A DNA stretch of 39,447 nucleotides from Aerococcaceae bacterium (GCA_030525795.1 JAUNEB010000010.1:1-39447), one strand, 5' to 3'; positions 26,812 to 35,578 are shown, counted from the first letter of the stretch. Program-made: numbers and translations. Notes: generated from the sequence alone by a model not told the origin.

Positions 26812-28056
26812 TTAAGCGTTCAAATCGCCAAATGCGTCGCCTAATACATCACCTAATGTGAAGCCTGTTTCAGTTTCTAGAACTGGAGTTGCTTCTACTT
26901 TAGCTGGACGTGGCTTACGTGCACGTGGTGCTGATTCTTTTTTAGGCTTTTCAGTTTCTTCTTGCTCTTGAACTGGTCTTTCGATCAAAGCCTTAATTGA
27001 AAGTGACAAGCGTTGTTCTTGCTCGTTCACGCTCAATACTTTCACTTCTACTTCTTGTCCTTCAGATAATTTATCTTTTGGTGTTGCGATATGCTCGTGA
27101 GAAATTTGTGAAACGTGTACTAAACCTTCTACGCCTGGGAAAACTTCTACGAACGCACCGAAGTCTGCTAAACGTTTAACAACTGCTGTCAATACTGCGC
27201 CTTCTGGAGCTTTTTCAGCGATGTTGTCCCATGGTCCTTCCAAAGTGTCTTTAATTGACAATGAAATGCGACCTGTTTCTGCATCAACTTCCAATACTTT
27301 AACATTGACTGTATCGCCAACGGTCAATGCATCTGCTGGTTTTGAAATACGTTGGTGTGAAATACGGCTCACGTGAACCAATCCATCTACGCCACCTAAG
27401 TCAATGAATGCACCAAAGTTTGTCAAACGTACAACTTTACCTTCAACAACGCTGCCTTCAGTAATGGTTGCTAATGCTTCTGCACGTTTTGCGTCTTGCT
27501 CACGTTTTGCTAATTCTTTACGTGATAAAATTAAACGATTTTCTGTTGGGTTTACTTCAACAATCGCAAATTCTAATGTTTGACCTTTGTAAGCAGCCAA
27601 ATCTTCTACGAAACGCTCTGCCACCATAGATGCTGGTACAAAACCACGAACGCCTGCTTCAACAACTAAACCACCTTTAACTGCATCTTTAACTAATGCG
27701 GTTAATGTTTCGCCGTTTGCTGCTTTTTCTTGCAATTCTGCCCAAACTTTACGTGAGTCTACACGTTTTTTAGAGAGCAAGTAGTTGCCGTTTTCTTTGT
27801 CTTTGATTGGTTTTAAGACGACTAATTCGATTTCGTCGCCGATGTTGACGATTTCTGTAAATTCGCCAAAAGCTGTTGCGGATAATTCGTTGCGTGGTAC
27901 AACGCCTTCCAAACCGCCGCTTTCTTTAATTGATACGCGTACTTGGTTATCGTCAAAAGCTAACACGTCGCCTTTTACTACGTCCCCTACTTTAATATCG
28001 AGAACGCTATCTAACGCGTCCGCCATTGAAGTTAATAATTCTTGATTGTCTGTCAT
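26812..28056 (-). CDS. rpsA: 30S ribosomal protein S1 homologue
   Basis: The 414-residue protein contains four S1 RNA-binding domains (about 15-90, 105-170, 190-265 and 275-350), followed by a charged tail with Lys/Pro/Ala (about 355-395). Repeated GGLEGVVP and GVEGLVHVSQISH segments mark the domains. Four-domain S1 proteins are usual in Firmicutes and help in translation of some mRNAs. The ATG at 28056 has AGGAGG nine bases upstream; a ten-codon longer reading has none. Its neighbour der is the usual one (ypfD-der). Confidence 0.94.
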   Translation of the reverse strand: MTDNQELLTSMADALDSVLDIKVGDVVKGDVLAFDDNQVRVSIKESGGLEGVVPRNELSATAFGEFTEIVNIGDEIELVVLKPIKDKENGNYLLSKKRVDSRKVWAELQEKAANGETLTALVKDAVKGGLVVEAGVRGFVPASMVAERFVEDLAAYKGQTLEFAIVEVNPTENRLILSRKELAKREQDAKRAEALATITEGSVVEGKVVRLTNFGAFIDLGGVDGLVHVSRISHQRISKPADALTVGDTVNVKVLEVDAETGRISLSIKDTLEGPWDNIAEKAPEGAVLTAVVKRLADFGAFVEVFPGVEGLVHVSQISHEHIATPKDKLSEGQEVEVKVLSVNEQEQRLSLSIKALIERPVQEQEETEKPKKESAPRARKPRPAKVEATPVLETETGFTLGDVLGDAFGDLNA

Positions 28057-28107
28057 CTGCCAGTTCCTCCTATTGCAATCGCCCATTCCTTGAGCTTACT
28101 GTTATCC

Positions 28108-28136
28108 ATTTTAGCAAATAACCTAGCAATAGTCTA
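28108..28136 (-). promoter_or_regulatory. Promoter of rpsA
   Basis: On the minus strand TAGACT (complement of 28131-28136), 17 bp ending in TGC, and TAAAAT (complement of 28108-28113): an extended -10 promoter about 50 bases before the start. Confidence 0.65.
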
Positions 28137-28185
28137 TATTTTTCAGTAAATTCTTTTGTATATTTTGAAAAAAGTTCGTTCTATT

Positions 28186-28210
28186 CAAAAAAGGCTATGC
28201 GTCCATAGCC
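28186..28210 (-). terminator. Terminator of the polyamine operon
   Basis: On the minus strand GGCTATG pairs with CATAGCC around four bases, followed by six T, directly after the nspC stop. Confidence 0.85.
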
Positions 28211-28220
28211 TGTTAACTTT

Positions 28221-29366
28221 TTAAGAAAGACGTTCTTTGAAATCGTTGTAGCCGTATTCATGAATGACGCGTGTGCCTTCGCGTTCGTCGTGCACCGCAA
28301 TCGCTGGCAAATTAATGCCGTTAAACGTATTGGTTTTGACCATCGAATAAATCGCCATATCCGTAAACACCAAGCGATCGCCGACTTTAAGCGGCTCGTC
28401 AAATGAATAGTCTCCGATAACATCACCAGCCAAACACGTTGGTCCACCTAAGCGATACGTGTGTGGTTTCTCGTTTGGTTCGCCAGAGCCAATAACAAAC
28501 GGACGATACGGCATTTCTAACACGTCAGGCATGTGACATGACGCCGACGTATCCAAAATCGCCAAATTCATCTCGTTTTCATTCAAATCGAGCACTTCTG
28601 AAACCAAAAAGCCCGTATTCAACGCTACTGCTTCGCCTGGCTCCAAATAAACTTGGACATTATACGTTGACTGAACGCGATTCACACAACGAATTAAACG
28701 TTCCAAATCATAATCTTCGCGCGTAATGTGATGTCCTCCGCCAAAATTCACCCATTTCATTTGGTGCAAATATTTGCCGAATTTCGCTTCAAAAACGTCC
28801 AACGTCGCTTCCAAATCATCCGAATTTTGTTGGCATAACGTATGAAAATGCAATCCGTCCAATTCCTCCACAATGCTTTCATCAAAGTTTGCTTGCGTAG
28901 TTCCCAAGCGTGAACAAGGCGCTGACGGGTCGTAAATCGCATGTTCAGGATCTTGCGTCGAAAACTGCGGATTGACACGCAAACCCACGCCAATTGAGCG
29001 TCCGCTTTTTTTGACTAATGGCAAAAATTTGCGCACTTGAGCGGGCGTGTTGAACACAATATCGTCTACAATCGTCACCAAATATTCCATCTCGCTCGTC
29101 TTGAAAGCTGGCGCGAACACGTGCGTTTCTTTGCCAAATTCTTCGTAACCTAAGCGCGCTTCATTGACTGAACTCGCCGTCGTCCCATCCAAATATTCCG
29201 CCATTAACGGATAAAAATGAAACATCGAAAATCCTTTTTGTGCCAATAAAATTTTGCATCCTGTTTGGTCTTTGACATATTTTAACACTTCCAAATTACG
29301 CTTTAACAACGCCTCATCCACTACAAAACATGGCGTCGGCAACGCATTAAAATCAATTTGCGTCAT
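28221..29366 (-). CDS. nspC: Carboxynorspermidine/carboxyspermidine decarboxylase
   Basis: This PLP enzyme of the alanine racemase fold decarboxylates carboxyspermidine or carboxynorspermidine to the polyamine. The 381-residue protein starts with TPCFVVDEALL (11-21), has the PLP lysine in LAQKGFS (Lys44), and a C-terminal half with GGPTCLAGDVIGDY, the region containing the catalytic Cys. AAGGAG precedes the ATG. It is the last gene of the operon, behind the dehydrogenase that makes its substrate. Because putrescine is the only diamine the operon makes, spermidine is the likely product. Confidence 0.93.
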   Translation of the reverse strand: MTQIDFNALPTPCFVVDEALLKRNLEVLKYVKDQTGCKILLAQKGFSMFHFYPLMAEYLDGTTASSVNEARLGYEEFGKETHVFAPAFKTSEMEYLVTIVDDIVFNTPAQVRKFLPLVKKSGRSIGVGLRVNPQFSTQDPEHAIYDPSAPCSRLGTTQANFDESIVEELDGLHFHTLCQQNSDDLEATLDVFEAKFGKYLHQMKWVNFGGGHHITREDYDLERLIRCVNRVQSTYNVQVYLEPGEAVALNTGFLVSEVLDLNENEMNLAILDTSASCHMPDVLEMPYRPFVIGSGEPNEKPHTYRLGGPTCLAGDVIGDYSFDEPLKVGDRLVFTDMAIYSMVKTNTFNGINLPAIAVHDEREGTRVIHEYGYNDFKERLS

Positions 29367-29387
29367 ATTAAACTCCTTTCAATCAAA

Positions 29388-29410
29388 CACCACATGTCAA
29401 ACATGTGGTG
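29388..29410 (-). terminator. Hairpin between the carboxyspermidine dehydrogenase and nspC
   Basis: CACCACATG pairs with CATGTGGTG around five bases; on the minus strand TTTGATT follows. The short T-tract suggests partial termination or an RNA-processing site within the operon. Confidence 0.5.
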
Positions 29411-29427
29411 CGAGTATTATCCTTGTA

Positions 29428-30639
29428 TTAATCAACCAAAACAGGATTGAAATCTTCTTTCCATGGCAAGCCGAATTCGTTCAAAGCTTCCATGAATGGA
29501 TCTGGATCGAATTCTTCGATGTTGTAGACGCCTGCTTTGTTCCATTTGCCAGTCAAAATCATGGCAGCACCAATCATTGCAGGTACGCCTGTGGTGTAAG
29601 AAATCGCTTGGGAGCCTGTTTCTTTGTAACATTCTTGATGGTCACAAATATTATAGACATAGTACGTTTTTTCTTCGCCGTCTTTTACGCCTTTGAAAAT
29701 GTTACCGATATTCGTTTTACCAACCGTACGTGGTCCTAATGACGCTGGGTCAGGCAATACCGCCTTCAAAAATTGCAACGGAATAATTTCTTTGCCTTCG
29801 TACATAATCGGCTCAATGCTTGTCATACCTACATTTTCTAATACTTTCAAATGCGTTAAGTAGCTTTGGCCGAACGTCATGAAGAAACGAATACGCTTCA
29901 AGCCTTTAATATTTTTTGCGAGAGATTCCAATTCTTCATGGTAAAGCAAGTACATGTCTTTTGGCCCTACTGCTTCAAAATTGTATTCGCGTTTAATTTC
30001 CATTGGCTGTGTTTCAATCCACTCGCCATTTTCCCAGTAGCGACCGTTAGCCGTAACTTCGCGAATGTTAATTTCTGGGTTAAAATTCGTTGCGAACGGA
30101 TAGCCGTGATCGCCGCCGTTGCAATCCAAAATATCAATTTCATGAATTTCGTCGAAGTAATGCTTTTGTGCATACGCTGAAAAAACGCCCGTCACACCTG
30201 GGTCAAAACCAGAACCTAGTAATGCGGTTAAACCTGCTTTTTCAAAACGCTCGCGGTACGCCCATTGCCAGCTGTACTCGAATTTGGCGGTATCTTCTGG
30301 TTCGTAGTTGGCGGTATCAACGTAATGAACGCCCGTTGCCAAGCACGCTTCCATAATGGTCAAATCTTGGTACGGCAACGCCACGTTAATGACAATAGCT
30401 GGCTTGTAATCGTTAATTAAAGCAACCAATTCTTCGACATTGTCCGCGTCTACTTGTGCAGTTGTAATGACAGAACGTCCTGCATAAGCGCTGTTTTCGA
30501 TACGTTCTTTAATGGCGTCACACTTTGATTTCGTGCGGCTAGCAATCATAAACTCTGGGAATACCGCTGAATTTTGTGCACATTTGTGGCAAACGACGTT
30601 TGAAACGCCACCTGCTCCGATAATTAATGTTCTTGACAT
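29428..30639 (-). CDS. Carboxyspermidine (carboxynorspermidine) dehydrogenase, saccharopine dehydrogenase family
   Basis: The enzyme condenses aspartate semialdehyde with a diamine and reduces the imine with NADPH, giving carboxyspermidine from putrescine. The 403-residue protein has the Rossmann motif IGAGGVSN (7-14) and the family segments NVALPYQD and GSGFDPGVTGVF. The start at 30639 has AGGAGG seven bases upstream. Saccharopine dehydrogenases of lysine metabolism look alike, but the adjacent nspC decides for the polyamine role. It follows a small gene by 13 bp. Confidence 0.92.
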   Translation of the reverse strand: MSRTLIIGAGGVSNVVCHKCAQNSAVFPEFMIASRTKSKCDAIKERIENSAYAGRSVITTAQVDADNVEELVALINDYKPAIVINVALPYQDLTIMEACLATGVHYVDTANYEPEDTAKFEYSWQWAYRERFEKAGLTALLGSGFDPGVTGVFSAYAQKHYFDEIHEIDILDCNGGDHGYPFATNFNPEINIREVTANGRYWENGEWIETQPMEIKREYNFEAVGPKDMYLLYHEELESLAKNIKGLKRIRFFMTFGQSYLTHLKVLENVGMTSIEPIMYEGKEIIPLQFLKAVLPDPASLGPRTVGKTNIGNIFKGVKDGEEKTYYVYNICDHQECYKETGSQAISYTTGVPAMIGAAMILTGKWNKAGVYNIEEFDPDPFMEALNEFGLPWKEDFNPVLVD

Positions 30640-30652
30640 AATGATTCCTCCT

Positions 30653-30931
30653 TTATTGTTCAACGTGTAAAATAAAACTCTTCATCCCAAACAGGACAAA
30701 ATAACTACCCAATATTGAGCCTTTGATGACGACTTTTTGGCCGTTGGATACTTTTACAGGGCGCGATTTCACCCAGCTCATCCCAACTTTGACTTCTGCG
30801 CCGTCGTGTGGCAATTCAAAGATGACTTTGGCGTTGTTTGCGATTTTGCCAACTTTCTCATTGTTGATGTAGACGTCCAATTTTGAGATGGAGCCGACAA
30901 TTCCTGTATCGCGTACTAATGTAAATTCCAT
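30653..30931 (-). CDS. Small protein of unknown function in the polyamine operon
   Basis: I do not recognise a family with certainty. The 92-residue product is predicted to be all-beta: alternating hydrophobic strands, 'KLDVYINNEKVGKI' and 'AEVKVGMSWVKSRPVKV', with a hydrophobic end. The pattern is like small Ig/telokin-type or PEGA-like modules. It has no cysteine and no signal peptide. AAGGAG precedes the ATG. It stands 34 bp after the zinc-ribbon gene and 13 bp before the dehydrogenase, so it is co-transcribed with polyamine genes; a link to polyamines is only positional. Confidence 0.75.
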   Translation of the reverse strand: MEFTLVRDTGIVGSISKLDVYINNEKVGKIANNAKVIFELPHDGAEVKVGMSWVKSRPVKVSNGQKVVIKGSILGSYFVLFGMKSFILHVEQ

Positions 30932-30965
30932 TTTAACTCTCCTTATTTACAAAGAATGTTGGATT

Positions 30966-31205
30966 TTAGGCGTTAAAATATGTTTCAACGTCAGATTTTT
31001 CGATTTCGATGCCAGCTTGGCAAATCGGACAGCAGACATAATAGTGATTGCTGTACGAAAATGTCGGAATGAAGAAAATCGTAAACTTGCGTCCCACTTT
31101 AATCAATTCATAACGCACTTCGTTATTGCAACGCCCGCACGTACGCGTTGTATTCATTTGCCCCAAAAAATCTTTGTAACCTTTTGAACCCCAAACAATA
31201 AACAT
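30966..31205 (-). CDS. Zinc-ribbon protein in the polyamine operon
   Basis: The 79-residue protein has two CxxC knuckles, CGRC (about 23-26) and CPIC (about 59-62), 32 residues apart, and the N-terminal MFIVWGSKGYKDFLG seen in small zinc-ribbon proteins (zinc_ribbon_15-like). The middle is hydrophobic and aromatic. AGGAGG seven bases before the ATG. It lies 11 bp after speB, so it is co-transcribed. No function is known; a regulatory or chaperone-like part is possible but unsupported. Confidence 0.85.
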   Translation of the reverse strand: MFIVWGSKGYKDFLGQMNTTRTCGRCNNEVRYELIKVGRKFTIFFIPTFSYSNHYYVCCPICQAGIEIEKSDVETYFNA

Positions 31206-31216
31206 CTTGATTCCTC

Positions 31217-32071
31217 CTATTGATTAAACATGAGTAACATTTCTCTCAACAACTTGCATGCCAAGGCGGTCGACTGCCCTGATTGGTCGTACGTTGGCGA
31301 CAGCTCGTTCATGTCGGCGCCGACAATGTTCAACTGGCTAATGAGCGTAATCGCGCGGTGCAATTCCGTGAAAGTTACGCCACCCGCTTCAGGAGTGCCT
31401 GTTCCTGGAAACTCGGACGGATCCAACACGTCTAAATCCAATGTGAAAAAGATTGGCTTCCCTTTGAGTTGTTCAACTACCGCTTCCAACCCGTCAAAAT
31501 TGAACTTTTGCAAGTGCGTGTGCTCTTTCGCCCAATAAAATTCATCGCGTTCCCCACTTCGAATACCGAATTGATAAATTTTGCCGTCGCCTAACAAGTC
31601 CCAACAACGGCGAATGACAGACGCGTGCGATAATTTCACACCCAAATAATCTTCGCGCAAGTCCGTATGCGCATCAAACTGAATGATGTGCAAATCAGGA
31701 TATTTTTCGTAAAAAGCTTGAACGGAGCCATACGTTAAACCGTGTTCGCCACCAATCATTAAGGGAAACTTGCCTTCTTCCAACAAATTGGATACGAAAT
31801 CTTTTAGTTGCGCGCGCGTTGCTTCAGGATCGCCAAACGGCAACTCCAAATCACCTGCGTCAAAGACACGAATATCTGTCAAATCTTTATCTTGATACGG
31901 ACTGTACGTTTCGATGCCGAAACTTTCTTGACGCATAGCACTTGACGCAAAACGCGTTCCTGGACGATACGACGTAGTGCTATCAAACGGCGCCCCAAAA
32001 ATGACAATCTCACTTTCTTCAAATGTGGCATCGCAGCCAATAAATGTGTGAACATTAGGTTGTAATTTCAT
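31217..32071 (-). CDS. speB: Agmatinase (ureohydrolase family)
   Basis: Agmatinase hydrolyses agmatine to putrescine and urea with two Mn ions. The 284-residue protein has all the metal motifs: GGEHG (His110), FDAHTD (Asp133, His135, Asp137) and LDLDVLDP (about 211-218). It overlaps speE by 17 bases. In some bacteria the enzyme of this position hydrolyses aminopropylagmatine made by SpeE instead; the sequence alone does not decide between the two. Confidence 0.94.
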   Translation of the reverse strand: MKLQPNVHTFIGCDATFEESEIVIFGAPFDSTTSYRPGTRFASSAMRQESFGIETYSPYQDKDLTDIRVFDAGDLELPFGDPEATRAQLKDFVSNLLEEGKFPLMIGGEHGLTYGSVQAFYEKYPDLHIIQFDAHTDLREDYLGVKLSHASVIRRCWDLLGDGKIYQFGIRSGERDEFYWAKEHTHLQKFNFDGLEAVVEQLKGKPIFFTLDLDVLDPSEFPGTGTPEAGGVTFTELHRAITLISQLNIVGADMNELSPTYDQSGQSTALACKLLREMLLMFNQ

Positions 32072-32909
32072 ACAATCGCTCCTTTATATAAGTCGGTAAG
32101 GCAAACGCCCCTTGATGCAATTCCAAATTATAATACTTCGTTGATACCGCAAACTGCTGCCAAACGTCCGCTTGAATGTCCGCTACTGGATCGATTCCTT
32201 TAGACGCATACCCAAACAACCAATAACCCGACGGATATGTCGGCAAGTGAAATTGGTATATTTTAGAAATCGGAAAGACTTTCGCAATGCGCGCATGAGC
32301 GCTTTCCATTGCTTCACGGTCTTGCGCATAAAAAGCACTTTCATGCTGATTGATGAGAATACCATTTTCGGTCAGTGCATGATAGCAGTTCCCGTAAAAT
32401 TCGCGCGTAAATAAATTTTCTCCTGGGCCGAACGGATCGGTTGAATCGACAATAATTAAATCGTATTGATTGTGCTTACGTCTAACAAACGGCAAGCCGT
32501 CTTCGATGTGAATATGCACGCGCTCATCATTCAATGCACACGCTGTTTGTGGCAAAAATTGTTGGCTCACTTCTAATACCATGCCGTCAATTTCGACTAA
32601 ATCAATGTGCTCGACAGTCGAATATTTGACTAACTCGCGAATCGTCCCGCCGTCGCCTGCCCCGATGACAAGTACGCGTTTAATCGACGGATTCGTCGCA
32701 AAAGCTGGATGGACAATCATCTCGTGATAAATGAACTCGTCTTTTTCGGTGAGCATCATAAAGCCATCTAATGTCAACATACGCCCAAATTCTGGCGTGT
32801 CAAACACGTCAATTTGTTGAAATTCGCTCTTGGCATGATACAAATGTTCTTTCACTTGAATCGATAACTTCACATGAGGCGTATGAAATTCTGAAAACCA
32901 CAAATCCAT
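32055..32909 (-). CDS. speE: Spermidine synthase (aminopropyltransferase)
   Basis: SpeE moves an aminopropyl group from decarboxylated S-adenosylmethionine to putrescine (or, in some bacteria, agmatine). The 284-residue protein has LDGFMMLTEKDEFIYHEM (47-64), the nucleotide motif GAGDGG (83-88) and VDSTDPFGPG (154-163) with catalytic Asp155. The start at 32909 has AGGAGG nine bases upstream; an eight-codon longer reading overlaps speA and lacks one. The start is immediately next to the speA stop. Confidence 0.95.
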   Translation of the reverse strand: MDLWFSEFHTPHVKLSIQVKEHLYHAKSEFQQIDVFDTPEFGRMLTLDGFMMLTEKDEFIYHEMIVHPAFATNPSIKRVLVIGAGDGGTIRELVKYSTVEHIDLVEIDGMVLEVSQQFLPQTACALNDERVHIHIEDGLPFVRRKHNQYDLIIVDSTDPFGPGENLFTREFYGNCYHALTENGILINQHESAFYAQDREAMESAHARIAKVFPISKIYQFHLPTYPSGYWLFGYASKGIDPVADIQADVWQQFAVSTKYYNLELHQGAFALPTYIKERLYEITT

Positions 32910-32910
32910 G

Positions 32911-34368
32911 TTAATTAGCCTCCTTTTTGACAACGTAAATGGTTTCGACCGTCATATCTTCTGTCCCCATTACTTGACAGCCTTTTTCTTTGGCGTAAAG
33001 AGTATAGTCGATAATTTCTTGCGTAATCGCCTCACCTGGCGCGAGAATCGGAATTCCTGGTGGATACGCCATGACAAACTCGCCACTAATACGGCCGATT
33101 GCCTCTTCCAGACGGACTTTTTCACATTCGGCATAAAAAGCTTCTTGAGGCGTCATCTTAACTTGCGGTTCAATGTATTCGAGTTTGAATAATTCACCTG
33201 TAAAGCCTTGTTGCTCGCGCTTAATTTCGGTCAAAGCAGAAATCAATCGCTCCACATCAGGCTTGCGATCCCCCGCCGAAAAAATTGCCAAAATATTCCC
33301 GATATCGCCTAATTCGATTTGCATATTGTAATCATCACGCAAGCGATCATATACTTCGATGCCTGCTAACCCAATATCGCGCGTGTAAACAGACAATTTC
33401 GTCACATCAAAGTCATACACATTGTCGCCGTCAATCAAATCGGGCCCGTACGCATAATATTGCCCCAGCTGGTTAATTTGTTCTCTCGCATATTGCGCCA
33501 AATCGCTCGCTTCCTTAAAAATTTGCTTGCCATTCAACGCTAAATTTTGGCGCGCAGCATCTAACGACGTCAATAATAAGTAAGACGCGCTCGTTGTTTG
33601 CGTTAAATTGATGACTTGGCGCACGTAATTGCGGTCGACATTTTCGCCCATTAACAAGACGGAACTTTGCGTTAAAGAGCCGCCCGTTTTATGCACGCTG
33701 ACTGCCGCCATATCCGCTCCCGCCGCCATTGCTGAAATCGGCATATTTTCACCGAAATAAAAATGACAACCGTGCGCTTCATCGACCAATACTTTCATGT
33801 CATGTTGATGCGCTAACTTCACAATGGCAGGCAAATTGGAACAAATGCCGTAATACGTTGGATTGTTGACCAAAATGGCTTTCGCATCAGGATTCGCCAA
33901 AATCGCGCGCTCAATATCTTGAACGCTCATGCCTAAGGCAATGCCTAGCTTTTCATTGACGCCAGGATTGATGTAAACCGGCTCAGCACCGCAAACGACT
34001 AACGCGTTAATCGCGCTACGATGCACATTGCGTGGCATAATAATTTTGTCACCACGCTTACACGTCGACAAAATCATCGCTTGCACCGCGCCAGTTGTGC
34101 CACTCACCATAAATTCACAATGCGCCGCACCGAATGCTTCCGCAGCCAAATCTAGCGCTTCTTGAATCACAGACACGGGATGACACAAATTGTCTAACGG
34201 CTTAGACGAATTCACATCAAGTAACATCGCACGATCGCCAATAAACTCCCGAAAAACAGCATTGCCTCGCCCGCCTTTATGTCCCGGTACATCAAATCGC
34301 ACCGTTCTACGCTTGACGTAGCCTTCTAGCGCCTCTAACAAAGGCATTTTTTGTTGGTTTAAGGTCAC
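32911..34368 (-). CDS. speA: Orn/Lys/Arg decarboxylase family protein, probable arginine decarboxylase
   Basis: This PLP enzyme of aspartate-aminotransferase fold decarboxylates arginine to agmatine; the speB neighbour supports arginine as substrate. The 485-residue protein has VPGHKGG (27-33), DEAHG (196-200), the PLP lysine in SVHKTGGS (Lys227) and the C-terminal ornithine/lysine/arginine decarboxylase domain (about 380-485). It lacks the N-terminal wing domain of the large enzymes, like Bacillus SpeA (YaaO type). The start is a GTG with AGGGGGA seven bases upstream; an ATG seven codons later has no ribosome site. It follows speD by 15 bp. Confidence 0.92.
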   Translation of the reverse strand: MTLNQQKMPLLEALEGYVKRRTVRFDVPGHKGGRGNAVFREFIGDRAMLLDVNSSKPLDNLCHPVSVIQEALDLAAEAFGAAHCEFMVSGTTGAVQAMILSTCKRGDKIIMPRNVHRSAINALVVCGAEPVYINPGVNEKLGIALGMSVQDIERAILANPDAKAILVNNPTYYGICSNLPAIVKLAHQHDMKVLVDEAHGCHFYFGENMPISAMAAGADMAAVSVHKTGGSLTQSSVLLMGENVDRNYVRQVINLTQTTSASYLLLTSLDAARQNLALNGKQIFKEASDLAQYAREQINQLGQYYAYGPDLIDGDNVYDFDVTKLSVYTRDIGLAGIEVYDRLRDDYNMQIELGDIGNILAIFSAGDRKPDVERLISALTEIKREQQGFTGELFKLEYIEPQVKMTPQEAFYAECEKVRLEEAIGRISGEFVMAYPPGIPILAPGEAITQEIIDYTLYAKEKGCQVMGTEDMTVETIYVVKKEAN

Positions 34369-34383
34369 TTATCATTCCCCCTA

Positions 34384-35193
34384 CTAAAAAATATTCATGC
34401 CGCTAAAGATTTCCGTCATTTCTTTGCGGAGCGCCTCGCGAATTTCAGCTTGTTTAATGTCTGATAATTCGGCGACATTTTTTTTGAACAAATAGTTTTG
34501 TAAATCAATGTCTTTGATTACCATTTTGGTGTGGTATAAGTTTGAACCATACACGTTGACGTCAACGGCTTCGTACCGCTTTAACGTTTGATTATCAATG
34601 AAGTTTTGAATGGAATAAAAATCTTGATCGTTAAAATGTTTAATGCCGTGCACATCACGCGTAAAACCACGCACACGGTAATCCATTGTAATAATATCCG
34701 AATCGAAACTATCAATCAGATAATTGAGCGTTTTTAGCGGTGAAATTTCCCCGCAAGTCGATACATCTATGTCTACACGAAACGTCGAAATGGAATTATC
34801 TGGGTGAAACTCTGGGAACGTATGCACCGTTACATGACTTTTGTCCAAATGGCCATGCACAATTTCCGCTACTCCTTCAAAAAAAGGTTTGCCTTCATTA
34901 CACGATGGATCAATTTGATTCGGCGCAACTCGTTCTTCCGCAATTAACAAATTAACTGACGCGCCTTGTGGATCATAATCTTGCTTGGAAATATTCAGCA
35001 CCGTCGCCCCAATCATGTCGGTTACGTTAAGCAAAATATTCGTCAGACGTGTTGAATTGTACTGCTCGTCAATATACTCAATGTATTCTTTTTGTTCGCG
35101 TGCGGTTTCGGCATAGCACACATCATAAATATTAAAACTTAAATTCTTCGTTAAGTTATTGAAGCCATATAACTTGAGTTTGTTCGGTGCCAT
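34384..35193 (-). CDS. speD: S-adenosylmethionine decarboxylase proenzyme
   Basis: SpeD makes decarboxylated S-adenosylmethionine, the aminopropyl donor. The 269-residue proenzyme is of the long E. coli type. Self-cleavage should occur in LDKSHVTVHTFPE between Lys118 and Ser119, turning the Ser into the pyruvoyl cofactor; the conserved His and Cys (CGEISP) follow. AGGAGG seven bases before the ATG. It is the first gene of the polyamine operon, behind a structured leader that ends in a terminator. Confidence 0.95.
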   Translation of the reverse strand: MAPNKLKLYGFNNLTKNLSFNIYDVCYAETAREQKEYIEYIDEQYNSTRLTNILLNVTDMIGATVLNISKQDYDPQGASVNLLIAEERVAPNQIDPSCNEGKPFFEGVAEIVHGHLDKSHVTVHTFPEFHPDNSISTFRVDIDVSTCGEISPLKTLNYLIDSFDSDIITMDYRVRGFTRDVHGIKHFNDQDFYSIQNFIDNQTLKRYEAVDVNVYGSNLYHTKMVIKDIDLQNYLFKKNVAELSDIKQAEIREALRKEMTEIFSGMNIF

Positions 35194-35236
35194 AAAGCCG
35201 CCTCCTTAAAATTCCCATACATTCCTCTGATTATGC

Positions 35237-35375
35237 AAAAAGAACCCATACCACATTGAATGACCAACCAATTAGTCCTTGTGACTAATCCGAGCCTTAC
35301 ACTAGTTGAACCTGAACACAGGTTGCAATATTGTAATTCGAGGGTAAACTTGGTCATGCCAATGGTACAGGTTCT
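35237..35375 (-). promoter_or_regulatory. Structured leader with terminator before speD (candidate riboswitch)
   Basis: On the minus strand an outer stem of about 25 bp, with a few mismatches, joins 35350-35375 (AGAACCTGTACCA...) to 35241-35267 (...GGTATGGGTTCT) and is followed by TTTTT: a terminator that closes a three-way junction. Inside are a long hairpin (35297-35336; TTACA/TGTAA, TTG/CAA and AACCTG/CAGGTT with loop TGTT) and a short one (35271-35289; ATTAGTC/GACTAAT). I could not match it to a known class (not SAM-I, SMK, T-box). A ligand that stabilises the junction would turn the operon off. Confidence 0.6.
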
Positions 35376-35417
35376 TCCTTGACTACACTTCGTTTAGCTA
35401 TAACCCTACATTGTGAT

Positions 35418-35445
35418 TAAATACCATTTCGTTATTTGATGACAA
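35418..35445 (-). promoter_or_regulatory. Promoter of the polyamine operon
   Basis: On the minus strand TTGTCA (complement of 35440-35445), 16 bp ending in TGG, and TATTTA (complement of 35418-35423). The transcript would begin about 35 bases before the structured leader. Confidence 0.6.
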
Positions 35446-35572
35446 CATGAAAAGTTACGCATTTCAATTCGGGAATGAATCCTTTTTACTAAATTTAATT
35501 TGCCCTTTTATCATAAAGTTTTCAACCATTATTGTCAATACGTTTGCCAAAATATTTCCTTTGCCCGCGCGT

Positions 35573-35578
35573 TATGAT
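35573..35578 (+). promoter_or_regulatory. -10 box of the small plus-strand gene
   Basis: TATGAT, 36 bases before the ATG; no good -35 is seen at the usual spacing. Confidence 0.35.

Noticed and set aside
35151-35357. A 68-codon minus-strand frame in the speD leader
   Set aside because: It covers the structured leader and terminator, overlaps the speD start and has no ribosome site or likeness to a known protein.
35237-35375. A SAM-I or SMK riboswitch before speD
   Set aside because: The conserved core sequences of these classes are not present, and the junction has a different layout.
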